Part shown: one piece after another, positions 1 to 8,273 of the stretch | Position numbering within the stretch: the stretch's first letter is position 1 | Layout of the letters: each line of letters starts with the position of its first letter | Source of the DNA: CAYSPG01 sp964432885 | Lineage (GTDB): Bacteria > Bacteroidota > Bacteroidia > AKYH767-A > OLB10 | Direction of reading: 5' to 3' | Assembly: GCA_964432885.1 (NCBI GenBank) | Contig: CAYSPG010000011.1 | Location: 49,943-113,942 of the forward strand | DNA length: 64,000 bases | The notes under the pieces: generated by a model | Told to the model about the DNA's origin: nothing | Seen by the model: only the letters and a program-made list of their open reading frames with translations | The model's database searches: none | Made by a program: the position numbers and the translations under genes

Positions 1-2
1 CG

Positions 3-419
3 GCAGGTTTTCAGGCCATTGCCAAGTTTTTAGAAAAAGTGGATGCCAAACCCAAGGTGGGCATTATTGCAGGCGTGGGCGATAGGCGCGATGAAGATAT
101 TATTGCCCTTGGCTCATTGGCCGCCACCATGTTTGACGAGATAATTATTCGACAAGACCGCAACCTGCGCGGCCGCACCGAGCAAGAGATAATTGACTTT
201 ATGCTTGAAGGAATTAAAAAGGTGGATGCTAAAAAAGTGGTAAAGGTTATTCCGCTTGAGCGCGAAGCAATAGACCATGCATTAAAGAATGCCAAAAAAG
301 GTTCGTTTATAACCATTTGCAGCGATGTGGTACCCGATGCACTTGATCAGGTAATGCGGCTAAAAGAAGAAGATGATAAATTTGAAATGAACCTTGCTGA
401 GATACCCAATCAGCATTGA
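3..419 (+). CDS. cphA: Cyanophycin synthetase, C-terminal end (partial)
   Basis: Only the last 138 codons are inside the window; the frame is open to the left edge, so the gene is cut by the window and not broken. The visible part carries GVGDRRDEDI, a FDEIIIRQD stretch and NLRGRTEQEI, which I recognise as the C-terminal Mur-ligase-like domain of cyanophycin synthetase. The family polymerises aspartate and arginine into the storage polymer cyanophycin, using ATP, in the cytoplasm, and is usually around 870 residues. The identification rests on recalled family motifs; the ATP-grasp half would have to lie to the left. No terminator was seen in the following 280 bases. Confidence 0.85.
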   Translation, partial: AGFQAIAKFLEKVDAKPKVGIIAGVGDRRDEDIIALGSLAATMFDEIIIRQDRNLRGRTEQEIIDFMLEGIKKVDAKKVVKVIPLEREAIDHALKNAKKGSFITICSDVVPDALDQVMRLKEEDDKFEMNLAEIPNQH

Positions 420-703
420 GGATAGTTGGTGATGGTGGGATTGTGATATTATCTATTCATGGTTTCTTGTTATTAGTTTTTAGTTGCTGGTTGGAGTTAG
501 TTAGTATTTTTGTTTACGAAATCGCCTGTCAAACAAATAAACTAAAACTAATAACTGCTTATCTATAACCATAGACTAATAACTATAAACTATTTGTTAT
601 TCTTAGTTATTTAGTTGCTGGTTAGAGCTACCTCCCCCAAACCAAACCGTAAACTCCAAATCGTAAACCACAATCTCAAAACTTCAAACATCTAACCTTC
701 TTC
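420..703. other. Intergenic stretch with short degenerate repeats
   Basis: About 280 AT-rich bases without a credible gene. It holds two near copies of a TTTAGTTGCTGGTTRGAG element (about 478 and 609) and several 'ataactataaact'-like runs. No clear promoter or terminator could be assigned. Confidence 0.5.
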
Positions 704-1372
704 ATGTACAACCTCTCCTACTTTAAAGAACCCGACCGCAAGGTGTTGCTCCAATTCTTACACAATCATCCGTTTGCATTTTTAACCGGTAGCTTTGCCA
801 ATGGTAAGCAAGTAGCCACGCAGGTGCCTGTGCTTGTTCAGGTACATGATAATACACTTTTACTCGAAGGCCACATCATGCGCAACACCGACCATCACAA
901 AGCATTTATTGAAAACCCGCAGGCGCTTTGCGTTTTTACTGGGCCACACACGTATGTAAGCGCATCATGGTATTCCAATCCACAAATTGGCTCAACATGG
1001 AATTATATGAGTGTGCATGCTAAAGGCAACATTCAGTTTGTGAGTGATGACGAGTTGATTGCATTTATGAAAAAACTAACCCTGCAGTTTGAAAAAAACA
1101 ACCCGGCCTCGCCCATCATTTACGATAACCTTCCTCCGGAGTTTTTAAAAAAAATGTTGCCGGCCATTGTTGGATTTAGGATTGAAGTAGAAGAAATTGA
1201 AAACGTTTTTAAGCTAAGCCAAAACCGCGATGAGCGGAGTTACTTAAACATCATCAATAAACTTGAGCAACAGGGTGGAAACAGCGCCCTGATAGCTGAG
1301 GAAATGAAACAACGTAAAGAAAAACTGTTTCCACCCGGTGTTGCATGGGATGGCAATAAGTTTTTATCGTGA
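704..1372 (+). CDS. paiB: PaiB-family FMN-binding protein
   Basis: 222 residues, the usual length for the PaiB family, which has a split-barrel FMN-binding (flavin-reductase-like) fold. Family signatures are visible: HTYVSASWY at residues 82-90, STWNYMSVHAKG at 97-108, and a C-terminal segment with KLSQNR near 193. In Bacillus the pai genes affect sporulation and protease expression; the biochemical role of PaiB is not settled, so the name marks the family only. A PaiA-like acetyltransferase gene follows 148 bases downstream on the same strand, the same partnership as in Bacillus, which supports the call. Confidence 0.85.
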   Translation: MYNLSYFKEPDRKVLLQFLHNHPFAFLTGSFANGKQVATQVPVLVQVHDNTLLLEGHIMRNTDHHKAFIENPQALCVFTGPHTYVSASWYSNPQIGSTWNYMSVHAKGNIQFVSDDELIAFMKKLTLQFEKNNPASPIIYDNLPPEFLKKMLPAIVGFRIEVEEIENVFKLSQNRDERSYLNIINKLEQQGGNSALIAEEMKQRKEKLFPPGVAWDGNKFLS

Positions 1373-1520
1373 TTATAATTGCCGGATCAAATTTTTTTTT
1401 TCTATGATTAATATTATTTCAGTGAATACTAATTTATCCCTCTTAACTCATTAACCATTAAACTTTAATCGAAACTTTGTATTTTTCTAATCTCAATTAA
1501 TAACACAGTGCTATTTAAAA

Positions 1521-2057
1521 ATGTCAAACCAATCGTATAAACTTGCTACCGTAGATGATGCGCTTAAGCTATCGGTAATATCATCAGCCATATTTAAAGA
1601 AACCTTTGCCGCCCAAAACACCAAAGAGAATTTGCTTACATACATTGAAGAAAACTTTAACAACGAGGTGTTGGAAGTAGAACTAGCCGATGATCAAAAT
1701 AAATTTATAGTGTTTTATGATCAAACTGTTCCAATTGGCTACATTAAATTACGAAGCAATAGCAACCACCCTAAATTAAAAGGCTTGGATGCAATGGAAA
1801 TACAGCGGCTGTATTTGAAAAAAGAATATCACGGCACAGGTGTTGGGCATGTTATGATGAATGTTTGTCTTTCGATTGCTAAAGACGAAAAAGTACAGGT
1901 AATTTGGCTTGGCGTGTGGGAGCATAACTTGCGCGCCATAAGTTTTTACCGCAAATTTGGTTTTGAAACGTTTGGCACACAAATTTTTATGATGGCTACC
2001 GAGGCACAAACCGACCTGGTGATGAAACTGGAGTTTTCGTCTCTTAAAAAAGTGTAA
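1521..2057 (+). CDS. paiA: PaiA-like GNAT N-acetyltransferase
   Basis: 178 residues with a GNAT fold. The acetyl-CoA loop is HGTGVG at residues 104-109, preceded by the strand EIQRLYLKKEY. The WLGVWEHN motif at 129-136 and FYRKFGF at 142-148 are typical of the PaiA branch, whose Bacillus member acetylates spermidine and spermine. Substrate is inferred from the family only. It lies downstream of the PaiB-like gene in the same orientation, but the 148-base gap leaves room for its own promoter, so co-transcription is not certain. Confidence 0.8.
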   Translation: MSNQSYKLATVDDALKLSVISSAIFKETFAAQNTKENLLTYIEENFNNEVLEVELADDQNKFIVFYDQTVPIGYIKLRSNSNHPKLKGLDAMEIQRLYLKKEYHGTGVGHVMMNVCLSIAKDEKVQVIWLGVWEHNLRAISFYRKFGFETFGTQIFMMATEAQTDLVMKLEFSSLKKV

Positions 2058-2233
2058 TTTTTAACAACACCTGTTAACCTTTTTACATGTTTTATTGCTC
2101 AAAACTTTATTAATAACAACATCCAAACATCATCGGCCTTCAATGGCATATTATATATTTTAGCCCCGATGCGGTTATACGGTATTGTTTAAAAAGCAAA
2201 CGGCATCAGTAAAACATTAAACTTCATATACAC

Positions 2234-3349
2234 ATGAACTGGAAATTTTGGCAAAGCAGTGGTCGCAAAAGCAAATTGCGCGAGTGGATTGATGCATTAA
2301 TTTTTGCAGTGGTGGCTGCCACCATTATCCGCACTTTTTTAATTGAAGCGTTTACCATTCCAACACCATCAATGGAAAAATCGCTGCTGGTTGGCGATTT
2401 TTTATTTGTAAGCAAAGTAAGTTATGGCCCACGCACACCCATGACACCTTTATCGTTTCCGTTTGTTCACCAGGAAATGCCCCTCATTGGAACCAAATCA
2501 TATAGCGAAGCTGTTAAGTGGGATTACCACCGCTTGCCAGGATTTAGCAATGTGAAAAACAATGACATTGTGGTGTTTAATTATCCCGGAAATATTTTTT
2601 ATCCAGATGATGACCTTAATCGCCCCATTGATAAACGAACGCATTATATAAAACGCTGTGTGGGCATTGGTGGTGATAGTATTAAAATTGTAAACGGATT
2701 ATTGCATGTAAACAATAAGCCTGTGCCTTTGCCACAAAAAGGGGAACTTACATATACCGTTACTACCGATGGCAATAACATTAATCCTAAAACGCTTGAG
2801 AAATACGGCATTTTTGAAGGTGCAAATGTTGCACCGGGTATTTACCAGTTTTTGCTAACCAATGAAATGGCAGCAGAATTAAAAAAGCTTCCGTTTGTAA
2901 AATCGGTTGATGCATATTACCAGCAGGCAGGCACACCAAGTGCTTATCAAAAACTTTTTCCGTTTGATGACAAACACATTTGGAATGTTGATAATTACGG
3001 AACCATTTGGGTTCCCAAAGCCGGAGCCACCATTACCCTTACTGAAGAGAATTTGCCCATCTACCAACGCTGCATTGTTGAGTTTGAAAACAACAAAATT
3101 GAAATTCGCGATGGAAAATATTTTATCAATGGGGCACAGGCTACCACTTACACTTTTAAACAAAATTATTACTGGATGATGGGCGATAATCGCCACAACA
3201 GTGCCGACTCGCGTTTTTGGGGTTTTGTACCCGAAGACCACATTGTTGGTAAGGCGGTTTTTGTATGGATGAGCTGGGATGGCAATGGTTCGTTTTTAAA
3301 TAAAATACGATGGAATCGCCTTTTTCGAATTGTGCATAACAATTGGTAA
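2234..3349 (+). CDS. lepB: Signal peptidase I
   Basis: 371 residues. It removes signal peptides from proteins exported by Sec, on the outer face of the inner membrane. One N-terminal membrane segment (about 20-38) is followed by TIPTPSMEKSL, with Ser46 as the expected nucleophile, and by HYIKRCVGIGGDS with Lys140 as the general base. The late box GDNRHNSADSR lies at 317-327. About 150 residues between the Lys box and the GDN box are longer than in E. coli LepB, as is common in Bacteroidota. The WbqC-like gene starts two bases after the stop, suggesting one transcript. It would process the many T9SS substrates encoded here. Confidence 0.95.
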   Translation: MNWKFWQSSGRKSKLREWIDALIFAVVAATIIRTFLIEAFTIPTPSMEKSLLVGDFLFVSKVSYGPRTPMTPLSFPFVHQEMPLIGTKSYSEAVKWDYHRLPGFSNVKNNDIVVFNYPGNIFYPDDDLNRPIDKRTHYIKRCVGIGGDSIKIVNGLLHVNNKPVPLPQKGELTYTVTTDGNNINPKTLEKYGIFEGANVAPGIYQFLLTNEMAAELKKLPFVKSVDAYYQQAGTPSAYQKLFPFDDKHIWNVDNYGTIWVPKAGATITLTEENLPIYQRCIVEFENNKIEIRDGKYFINGAQATTYTFKQNYYWMMGDNRHNSADSRFWGFVPEDHIVGKAVFVWMSWDGNGSFLNKIRWNRLFRIVHNNW

Positions 3350-3350
3350 A

Positions 3351-3944
3351 ATGGATGTTGCACTTTTTGCGACTGCTTACTTTCCAACCATAGAGTATTT
3401 TTTGTTGTTAATGCGCTTTGATGCTGTATGTATCGAAGCGCAGGAACATTTTGTAAAACAATCTAACCGCAGTCGCATGCATATACTTTCTCCAAATGGA
3501 GTTCAAACAATTTCTATTCCTATAGTGCAAACACACAAGAAAACGTTAACCAGTGATGTTGAAATTGATTTGAGCACTAACTGGAAACAACAACACTGGC
3601 GCAGCATAACAACGGCATACAACCGTTCTGCTTTTTTTGAATTTTATGCCGACAGGTTAGAGGATGTTTTTTTTGAGGATGAAAAAAATCTTTTGAAGTT
3701 TAACACGCAACTTACAAAACAACTTTTAGAAATTGTTCAACACAAATCAGAAATTACTTTTTCAAAGACATTTGAACGGGTGATTGTAGAAAATGATTAT
3801 CGAAACATTTCAAATAAAAAAAACACGTTCACCGATTTAAAATTAAAAGAATACCCACAGGTATTCTCATCCAAATTTACATTTCAAAAGAACCTGTCGG
3901 TGCTTGATTTGATTTTTAATTGTGGGGGTAAGTTTGTGGTTTGA
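3351..3944 (+). CDS. WbqC-like family protein
   Basis: 197 residues counted from the ATG at 3351; an upstream in-frame ATG at 3330 lies inside lepB, so the start directly after the lepB stop is preferred. The N-terminal TAYFPTIEYFLLL resembles the FPxxxYF opening of the WbqC family, a group found near polysaccharide genes but without a proven reaction. The SIPI and NWKQQHWRSI segments also fit that family. It is coupled to lepB (one-base gap). Function is therefore unassigned; a link to surface polysaccharide is only a family association. Confidence 0.7.
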   Translation: MDVALFATAYFPTIEYFLLLMRFDAVCIEAQEHFVKQSNRSRMHILSPNGVQTISIPIVQTHKKTLTSDVEIDLSTNWKQQHWRSITTAYNRSAFFEFYADRLEDVFFEDEKNLLKFNTQLTKQLLEIVQHKSEITFSKTFERVIVENDYRNISNKKNTFTDLKLKEYPQVFSSKFTFQKNLSVLDLIFNCGGKFVV

Positions 3945-3985
3945 TGTTACAAAACTTCAAACTTCGAATATCAAACCGTTACGCA

Positions 3986-5269
3986 CTACGTCTTCTGCTT
4001 TTTCTTGCGTGCGGCCGGAAACAAAACATTGTTTAATATCAAACGGTATCCGGGTGAGTTGGGATGCAAGTTTAAATCGGTTGGTGGGTCGCCTACCATG
4101 TGCTGATAATCTTCGGGGTCGTGGCCGCCATAAAAAGTCCAGGTGCCTTTGCCAAAATCGCCATGAATATATTTAGCTTCATCGGCAGCCTTGTTTTCGC
4201 CCATAATTAAAACCTCAGATTTAATAAACTGCTTATTAAAAGCAGTGCTTTGTCCCATAAAAGCTTTAATTACTTGCTCGTGGTTTTGGCAAAGCATGGT
4301 GGGCACGGGGTCCCACTTAGCAGAAAAATCAAACAGTGTAAAAAAATCATCATCTCGGTTTACACGTCTTGTTGTAGTAACATCAATGTTGCTATAGCGG
4401 TATTCCATTGGGTTGGTGCTAAGTTTAAAATCTTTAAACGCAAATGTTTTTGCAAAGTCAAGTTTTGAATTGTAGTTGGGTGTGGTGCCATCGCCATCGT
4501 ACATGCTTTCGCAAATATCCAATCCTTCGGCAGCCAGCGAAATGTCGTAGGTGTCGGTGCCTGAGCACATGGTAAATAAAAATCCGCCTCCTGAAACAAA
4601 CTCTTTTATGCTTTTGGCAACAGCCAGTTTCATTTGCGACACTTTTGCAAAGCCAAGTTTTTTTGCCATTGATTCCATGCTGCGCTGCTGCTCCTGGTAC
4701 CAGGTGGCATTGTGGTAAGCGGCATAAAATTTTCCGTACTGTCCGCTAAAATCCTCGTGGTGCAAATGCATCCAGTCGTACAAATGCAATTTGCCCTGCA
4801 CAATTTCTTCGTCATAAACAACCTCGTACGGAATTTCTGCATATGTAAGTGCAAGTGTTACGGCATCGTCCCACGGGCGCTTGTCTTTGGGTGAGTACAC
4901 ACACATTTTGGGTGGCTTCTCTAACTTAACCACATCCATGTTTGCCTGCGGGTCTAATATCTCGTTTACAATTTGCGCACTTTGCCCTTCTGAAATAACA
5001 TTAAACGAAACGCCTCTTATCGTTAACTCACTTTCAAACTTTGATGATTGAGGAAACATAAAACTTCCGCCACGGTAATTCAGCAACCAGTTAATTTCAA
5101 TACCATTTTGCAAAACATAATATGCAATGCCATACGCCTTTAAATGGTTTTTTTGCGATTCGTCCATCGGAATTAAAATTTGTGCCGATTGCGATTTTAA
5201 GTGGAACAGTACAAATGCTAAAAGCAAAATGAATGTACTTTTAATTACGGATGCGCTAAATTGTTTCAT
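3986..5269 (-). CDS. Conserved secreted protein (family often labelled asparagine synthetase B)
   Basis: 427 residues from the ATG at 5269; a further upstream ATG at 5305 adds 12 residues ahead of a good signal peptide, so the shorter start is chosen. The signal peptide covers about residues 1-29 and is followed by ILIPMDESQKNHLKAYGIAY, an opening I associate with a Bacteroidota family that databases often call asparagine synthetase B. No glutamine amidotransferase Cys2 and no PPi-loop is visible, and the protein is exported, so that name is probably wrong. Internal stretches such as GGFLFTMCSGTDTY and YGGHDPEDYQH suggest a class-I amidotransferase-like (ThuA/GATase-type) fold. True activity unknown. 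Confidence 0.7.
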   Translation of the reverse strand: MKQFSASVIKSTFILLLAFVLFHLKSQSAQILIPMDESQKNHLKAYGIAYYVLQNGIEINWLLNYRGGSFMFPQSSKFESELTIRGVSFNVISEGQSAQIVNEILDPQANMDVVKLEKPPKMCVYSPKDKRPWDDAVTLALTYAEIPYEVVYDEEIVQGKLHLYDWMHLHHEDFSGQYGKFYAAYHNATWYQEQQRSMESMAKKLGFAKVSQMKLAVAKSIKEFVSGGGFLFTMCSGTDTYDISLAAEGLDICESMYDGDGTTPNYNSKLDFAKTFAFKDFKLSTNPMEYRYSNIDVTTTRRVNRDDDFFTLFDFSAKWDPVPTMLCQNHEQVIKAFMGQSTAFNKQFIKSEVLIMGENKAADEAKYIHGDFGKGTWTFYGGHDPEDYQHMVGDPPTDLNLHPNSPGYRLILNNVLFPAARKKKQKT

Positions 5270-5336
5270 TGTTAAATTGTTTTTTTTATTGCAAACTATG
5301 AACATTAAAATATAAACTGTTCTTCTCAGCCTGCTC

Positions 5337-7265
5337 TCATTCTACAATTATTTTTTGAACCAACGTATTTTTTTCTTCACTTATTTTTAAAACGTAATTA
5401 CCTGCCGAAATGTTTTTTAAGTCAATGGTGTTTTGTTGCTTAGTTGTATGTATCATCAAAATGTTTTTTCCAAGCATATCATCAAAGCGTATTTCTTTAG
5501 TATGATTGTTGCTTTTCGAAAAATTTATTTGAAGTTTATCTTTTGCCGGATTAGGAAATACGGTTGCAAATAAATTGTTGTCAGAATTTTCTGTAAAACC
5601 AAGCGAAACAATATTGTTATTTGATAAAATCCAAATATCAGGATCGAAAATTACCGAATCAACCTGCCAGGGGATAGTTGCACTAAATAACTGGCCTGAA
5701 TAGGTATGATTAAAAACTATGATTGTGTCTTGCACAGCATTTTTAAATTTTACAGGTATTGGCATTTGATAAAATGGAACCGAAGCGTGAGAGGTAGTTT
5801 GATTAACGGTAAGATTTACAGTGCCTGCAATTTGATTCCAGGTAATTTGGTAAGATGGAAAACCCTCGCCAACATACCATTGATTAAAAAACGGTGTAAG
5901 ATTTAGCCCGCTAACATTTTCTAAGTGCCATTTTAAATCAGGTGTTTTTGCAAAACCAAATTTCAACAGCGGGTCGTTTAAATAATTTCGTAAACCCTGA
6001 AAAAAATTTGCATCGCCCAATTGCCAGCGCAACATGTGCAATAAAAAAGCGCCTTTATTATAGGTTAACCGTCCATTAAAAATACGGCCAATGTCAGTTG
6101 TATCGGTACACAATACCGACCCATCAGGCTGGCTGGTGATAAACTGATTGGTATTAAACTTCCAGTTGTAAAAAGTATTGTAAATAAATTCTTGTGTAAG
6201 CGCTTCAAAGTACGTTGCAAAACCTTCGTTAAGCCAAATGTCTTGCCAACTGCCGCATGTAATCAAATCACCAAACCACTGGTGCGCACATTCATGTGCA
6301 AGCAGGCCATGATTATAATAAACCACAAAGCTCATGGTTTGATGTTCCATGCCTCCACCCCAGTTAAATTGTGCATGCCCGTATTTTTCGGCTTTAAAAG
6401 GATATTCAATTGTTAAGCTGTCAAACAGCTGAATAATATTTATGATATCAGGAGTTTGTGCCTGTGCGGTTGCACTGTCTTCGGGATATACATAGTTTAA
6501 AACTTCAAGCGAATCGCCCCCTGTCAACGGAACATAATCGGAATAAACGGCATAATTTGTTACAGCAATGGCAATTAAATAGGTTGCAATAGGGTAATTG
6601 CTTTTCCAGTGATAAATAATATTTAATCCTGATGTGTCAGTGCTTATTAGTTTTCCGTTGGATGCAGCACGATAGGAGGGGGGTGTTTCGACAAAAACAT
6701 CAATCGAATCAATTTTATCATGCAATGAATTTTTGCATGGCCACCAATCGCTTGCACCATAAGGCTCGGATAATGTCCACAGTACAGGCACGCCTGCATG
6801 GGTTGTGTAATTAAACGATCCAAACCCAGTACTGGGAGGGTTGCCGCCATAAGTAATTTCTACCGAATCAATAGTACCTTGAGTAAGTGTTGCAGGAAGT
6901 GTAATTGAAATAACATCATTAAAGTGTGAAAACGATAGCAACGAACCGTGATAATAAACATCCATAGCAGTAAGTGCCGATGTTAAATCAAATTGAATTT
7001 GGGAAAGGGTTGGTGTCTTTACTTCAAATACAGTATAAACCGAGCCATAAATCTGAGGCAATGCCGGATCAATGTACCAATTAAAACGGTGATACTTTAA
7101 ATCATAGTTATCAGGCACTGAAGAAGTTTTGTTTGTAAAAAATTTGGCTTTCGCTTTTTGTTCGGCTTCAATCAACTGGTTAAATTCACTTTGTTGAGCC
7201 AACACATTTAAGTAAAATATGCTGAGCAAAAAAACCAACAATGTTTTTATATACTTACTTTTCAT
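5337..7265 (-). CDS. M1-family metallopeptidase with T9SS sorting domain
   Basis: 642 residues. A signal peptide (1-23) is followed by the aminopeptidase N-type N-terminal beta domain, the substrate-binding GGGMEH at 303-308 and the zinc site HECAHQW at 324-330, with the third ligand Glu347 in NEGFA. The last about 75 residues (from VFPNPAKDK) form a type A T9SS C-terminal sorting domain, so the enzyme should be exported and held at or released from the cell surface, where it would trim peptides. The start overlaps the stop of the SCO gene by 11 bases, implying translational coupling in a YHS-SCO-M1 operon on the minus strand. Confidence 0.92.
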   Translation of the reverse strand: MKSKYIKTLLVFLLSIFYLNVLAQQSEFNQLIEAEQKAKAKFFTNKTSSVPDNYDLKYHRFNWYIDPALPQIYGSVYTVFEVKTPTLSQIQFDLTSALTAMDVYYHGSLLSFSHFNDVISITLPATLTQGTIDSVEITYGGNPPSTGFGSFNYTTHAGVPVLWTLSEPYGASDWWPCKNSLHDKIDSIDVFVETPPSYRAASNGKLISTDTSGLNIIYHWKSNYPIATYLIAIAVTNYAVYSDYVPLTGGDSLEVLNYVYPEDSATAQAQTPDIINIIQLFDSLTIEYPFKAEKYGHAQFNWGGGMEHQTMSFVVYYNHGLLAHECAHQWFGDLITCGSWQDIWLNEGFATYFEALTQEFIYNTFYNWKFNTNQFITSQPDGSVLCTDTTDIGRIFNGRLTYNKGAFLLHMLRWQLGDANFFQGLRNYLNDPLLKFGFAKTPDLKWHLENVSGLNLTPFFNQWYVGEGFPSYQITWNQIAGTVNLTVNQTTSHASVPFYQMPIPVKFKNAVQDTIIVFNHTYSGQLFSATIPWQVDSVIFDPDIWILSNNNIVSLGFTENSDNNLFATVFPNPAKDKLQINFSKSNNHTKEIRFDDMLGKNILMIHTTKQQNTIDLKNISAGNYVLKISEEKNTLVQKIIVE

Positions 7266-7878
7266 AGAGCAAAACAGCTATGTCATCCATCAGTTTATTT
7301 ACTTCTGTCGAATCTGTTCCGTCATAATATCCGCGTATGCGCTTATGTTTATCTACCAGTGCAAAATTTTGTGTGTGCACAAAATCATTTTCGCCACCAT
7401 CGCCAACAGAAGCATCAACCAAATAGGAATAACGTGCAAGGTCATAAATCTGTTTTTTATCTCCGGTAACAAAATTCCATTTGCCAGATGACGCATGATG
7501 TTTGTCAGCATACTGTTTTAAAACTTCAGGTGTATCGGCATCCGGATTTACGGTGTGCGATAAAAATGCAACCGTATTTTCATCAGCAAATTTTTGACAT
7601 ACTCGCTCCATCTGTGTTGACATTTTTGGGCAAATGCTTGGACAAGTGGTAAAGAAAAAATCAGCCACATAAATTTTGTTTTCAAAATCTTTTTGTGTTA
7701 CTGTTTTTCCATCTTGATTGATAAGGCTAAAGCCAGCTACCTTATGATTGGCTTTTGTTTGTTCGTCAACCGGACCGTAAATTGGCAATGTGCGAAGGGG
7801 CTTATCTTCAACACACGATGAAATTAAAACTGCCGTAACCAAGACTGAAAATGCCGGTTTAAATAAATTGTTAAACAT
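7255..7878 (-). CDS. SCO1/SenC family lipoprotein
   Basis: 207 residues. A lipobox LISSC places the lipidated Cys at 22. The thioredoxin-like domain has the copper-binding CPSIC (Cys79, Cys83) and His168 in NDFVHTQNF, the three ligands expected for SCO proteins that deliver copper to the CuA centre of cytochrome c oxidase. It lies 9 bases after the YHS lipoprotein gene and overlaps the M1 peptidase gene. The copper role is from the family; no oxidase genes are in the window. Confidence 0.92.
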   Translation of the reverse strand: MFNNLFKPAFSVLVTAVLISSCVEDKPLRTLPIYGPVDEQTKANHKVAGFSLINQDGKTVTQKDFENKIYVADFFFTTCPSICPKMSTQMERVCQKFADENTVAFLSHTVNPDADTPEVLKQYADKHHASSGKWNFVTGDKKQIYDLARYSYLVDASVGDGGENDFVHTQNFALVDKHKRIRGYYDGTDSTEVNKLMDDIAVLLYEK

Positions 7879-7887
7879 GATTAAAAA

Positions 7888-8169
7888 TTATTTAGCGGCA
7901 AGGTATGATTGAGGATCTTTTAAGAAATCTTCTTTGCATCCTATATTGCAAAATGCATAAATTTTTCCTTCATACATGGTGGTGTCGGCATAGCCATCTG
8001 CTACATTCATTTTGCAAACGGGATCCTGGTTTGAATCAAGTTCAATTGCAGGTTTTACTTCAGTTTGTGATTGTTCAAGCGCTGGTGCGGTTTTAACCTC
8101 GGGTTCGGCTTGTTTGGTTTGGCATGCTGCAAATGTTAAAGCAGCAAGGTAAACTATTACTTTTTTCAT
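7888..8169 (-). CDS. YHS-domain lipoprotein
   Basis: 93 residues. The lipobox TFAAC puts the lipidated Cys at 16, followed by a Pro/Glu-rich linker and a YHS domain from about residue 49 (DPVCKMNV ... YAFCNIGCKEDFLKDPQSYL). YHS domains carry conserved cysteines and occur next to metal transporters and copper proteins. The position directly upstream of the SCO gene suggests it helps metal handling at the membrane, but this is inference. It is the first gene of the YHS-SCO-M1 operon. Confidence 0.85.
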   Translation of the reverse strand: MKKVIVYLAALTFAACQTKQAEPEVKTAPALEQSQTEVKPAIELDSNQDPVCKMNVADGYADTTMYEGKIYAFCNIGCKEDFLKDPQSYLAAK

Positions 8170-8273
8170 TTTGTAGTGATGATTTTTTTATCACTTCAAA
8201 AGTAGTAAACAGGATAAAGCAAAGCACGGTTAAATACAGGCTAAGAAAATTTTTATGCCAAATTCAAGAATTC

